DNA of 64,000 nucleotides. It comes from Vibrio gallaecicus (lineage in GTDB: Bacteria; Pseudomonadota; Gammaproteobacteria; Enterobacterales; Vibrionaceae). The position numbers and the translations under genes were made by a program. The notes below the pieces were generated by a model. The model made no database searches. It had not been told where the DNA came from and was given only the letters and a program-made list of their open reading frames with translations. The stretch lies in the NCBI RefSeq assembly GCF_024347495.1, contig NZ_AP025490.1, positions 248,001 to 312,000 of the forward strand, given 5' to 3'. Each line of letters opens with the position of its first letter. The stretch's first letter is position 1. Below are positions 62,372-64,000 of this stretch, piece by piece.

Positions 62372-63163
62372 TTAGAATTGAAATAATAAGTTTATGGATA
62401 ATACAGAGTCTTCTTTATTCAACCCTTCAGGAACTTTATCGTGATACTGACGAGAGTGCGCAATTTTCAGCGCGATATTATCGGTAATGTCATTGATGAC
62501 TTCTAAATCTGTATCCAATCGAATATTGCTTCTGCCTGAGACCAATGTCATGTCCGCTTTAAACTGTAAGTTGTCTAAAACTTGCCATGATGTATTGATA
62601 TTCCCTCGGAAAATCCCTTCTTCGACAATATCGGGAAAGATAATATCGTCATCATCGATCTCATCTAAATTAGGTTCTTGGTATCGAAAACCAGGGCCCA
62701 TCTCGACTTCTAAAACAAAGACTTCAGTGTTGGAAAATTGATAACCTAAACCACTAGAAACGGTATAGTCCTTAAAATACGCACTGTACCTTGAATCTAT
62801 ACCTTTAAAGCTTCCATAAAAATAGGTTTTCGGGCTTAGCTTATAATCGCTTTGCGCTGAGTAGGTCGATTGCCTTTTATCTTCTTCACCATCTTTATAT
62901 AAATTGTAGTATTTCCATTCACCGTTAGTCCTATGACGACCGGCCGTATACTCACCCTTAAGGCGTGCATTCAACGAGTGAGTATCCGAATTTCCGGTAT
63001 GAGATTGGTAACCAAACTCGACTTCAGTTGCCCAGGGACTAGGTAGTTCAGTGTCTGCGGGTGCAATATCCATATTATTAGTTGCAGTAGTGGCGGTGAC
63101 ACCATCTGCAAAAACCAGCGGAGCACTCAAAAGCCCAATGCTGAGCGCTAATACTTTGGACAC
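62372..63163 (-). CDS. DUF481-family outer-membrane beta-barrel protein
   Basis: A 263-residue exported protein starting at GTG 63163, with GAGG just upstream. A signal peptide covers about residues 1-19 (MSKVLALSIGLLSAPLVFA). The mature part alternates hydrophobic and polar residues (FGYQSHTGNSDTHSLNARL, YFYGSFKGID, SGLGYQF) and ends in aromatic Phe (INLLFQF), typical of an outer-membrane barrel. It matches the YdiY/salt-induced DUF481 family. Function unknown. Divergent from dnaB. Confidence 0.85.
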   Translation of the reverse strand: MSKVLALSIGLLSAPLVFADGVTATTATNNMDIAPADTELPSPWATEVEFGYQSHTGNSDTHSLNARLKGEYTAGRHRTNGEWKYYNLYKDGEEDKRQSTYSAQSDYKLSPKTYFYGSFKGIDSRYSAYFKDYTVSSGLGYQFSNTEVFVLEVEMGPGFRYQEPNLDEIDDDDIIFPDIVEEGIFRGNINTSWQVLDNLQFKADMTLVSGRSNIRLDTDLEVINDITDNIALKIAHSRQYHDKVPEGLNKEDSVLSINLLFQF

Positions 63164-63297
63164 GCAGACCTCATTATAAGTGATATGAATATAAGGATCG
63201 TAATCGTACCTTTGCTTATTTGAGTCAGCAATAAGTAAATTCTTAATTAAGAGTAAAACAAACGCTGTCGGGTGGATTACAAATTATCGTTCTTGCG

Positions 63298-63303
63298 TAT
63301 AAT
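63298..63303 (+). promoter_or_regulatory. -10 box of dnaB
   Basis: Perfect TATAAT about 35 bp before the dnaB start codon; no good -35 at optimal spacing. Confidence 0.5.
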
Positions 63304-63337
63304 GAGCGGTCATTAATAGTTATTGAGTGTAGTCATA

Positions 63338-64000
63338 GTGGATACCAGAAATCAGAAATCAGCCAACGATCAGGTGGACGCAATCAAAGTTCCTCCGCAT
63401 TCATTAGAAGCTGAACAATCTGTGATTGGCGGTTTGTTGCTGGACAACGAACGCTGGGATACGGTTTCAGAAAAAGTGGTGAGTAAAGATTTTTACAGTC
63501 GACCTCATCGCTTAATTTTTGAAGCGGTAAAAGCAATTCTTGAAGAAAGTAACCCACTTGATCTGATTACACTTTCCGAATTTTTAGAAGTTCGCGAGCA
63601 ACTTGAAGAAGTCGGCGGTTTCGCTTATTTGGCTGATTTAGCTAAGAACACCCCAAGTGCAGCTAATATTAATGCTTATGCTGAAATAGTTGCGCAGAGA
63701 GCGCTTGTCCGTAGCTTAATTGGTGTCGCTAATGAAATTGCAGATTCAGGGTATGACCCTCAAGGTCGCAGCTCTGAAGATTTATTGGATCTAGCCGAAA
63801 GTAAAGTATTTGCTATTGCTGAAGGGCGTGCGAGTGAAAATGAAGGCCCTCAGAATGTAGACAGCATTCTAGAAAAAACGTTGGAACGAATCGAGATCCT
63901 ATACAAATCACCACAAGATGGCGTAACAGGTGTCGATACTGGTTTCAATGACCTCAACAAGAAGACAGCGGGTCTGCAAGGTTCTGACTTAATTATTGTC
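63338..64000 (+). CDS. dnaB: replicative DNA helicase DnaB, 3' truncated by window edge
   Basis: The first 221 codons of the hexameric 5'-3' helicase. It starts at GTG 63338 (MDTRNQKSAND). The N-terminal dimerisation domain is clear (PPHSLEAEQSVIGGLLLDN, LADLAKNTPSAANINAYAEIV), and the linker runs into the RecA-like domain (GVTGVDTGFNDLNKKTAGLQ) just before the Walker A motif, which lies outside the window. The reading frame is open to the last base. Confidence 0.95.
   Translation, partial: MDTRNQKSANDQVDAIKVPPHSLEAEQSVIGGLLLDNERWDTVSEKVVSKDFYSRPHRLIFEAVKAILEESNPLDLITLSEFLEVREQLEEVGGFAYLADLAKNTPSAANINAYAEIVAQRALVRSLIGVANEIADSGYDPQGRSSEDLLDLAESKVFAIAEGRASENEGPQNVDSILEKTLERIEILYKSPQDGVTGVDTGFNDLNKKTAGLQGSDLIIV

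Overview
The window is a piece of a Vibrio chromosome. The gene order from groES to dnaB follows the classic 94-min region of Escherichia coli, but with Vibrio hallmarks: motX sits between purA and rnr, Gly and initiator-Met tRNA genes alternate in a long array, and an MshQ-like pilus protein is present. A Splendidus-clade Vibrio would fit, but species cannot be fixed from the sequence alone.

Positions 1-12479 are the 3' end of an O-antigen/capsule type polysaccharide locus, all on the plus strand: a flippase cut by the window edge, a Wzy-like polymerase, an unassigned GT-B-like transferase, an AsnB-type amidotransferase, a heparinase II/III-fold protein, a GT4 glycosyltransferase, an SDR reductase, a small initiating phosphoglycosyltransferase and a WbpM/PglF-type dehydratase. 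The first ~7 kb is strikingly AT-rich, as expected of an exchangeable serotype island. The promoter-distal genes suggest a QuiNAc-type initiating sugar and perhaps an amidated uronic acid. galE and a VanZ-like gene follow, then gpmI with a HexR-type operator.

Positions 16300-30000 hold ogt, a MATE transporter, groES-groEL behind a sigma-32 promoter, a small secreted repeat protein, an MgtC/SapB-like membrane protein, a large orphan MshQ-like protein, the divergent epmB/efp pair and an orphan SPFH-domain protein. Positions 29600-40300 hold frdABCD (minus), epmA, a DMT transporter, a DASS transporter, psd, rsgA and orn. The efp-epmB-epmA set means EF-P and two of its modification enzymes lie within 8 kb.

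Positions 40400-42906 hold 17 tandem tRNA genes (9 Gly-GCC alternating with 8 initiator fMet), transcribed from one strong promoter. They are followed by a 628-bp gene-free AT-rich stretch with several DnaA boxes. This lies exactly where E. coli has the DnaA-titrating/inactivating locus datA, between the glyVXY tRNAs and queG. It is the most interesting element in the window.

Positions 43500-64000 hold queG (minus), tsaE-amiB-mutL-miaA-hfq-hflX-hflK-hflC, a DUF2065 gene in reversed orientation, purA, motX with a sigma-28 promoter, rnr, rlmB, rpsF-rpsR-rplI (priB is missing from its usual place), a DUF481 outer-membrane protein (minus), and the first 221 codons of dnaB. I see no insertion sequence, prophage, integron or CRISPR array.
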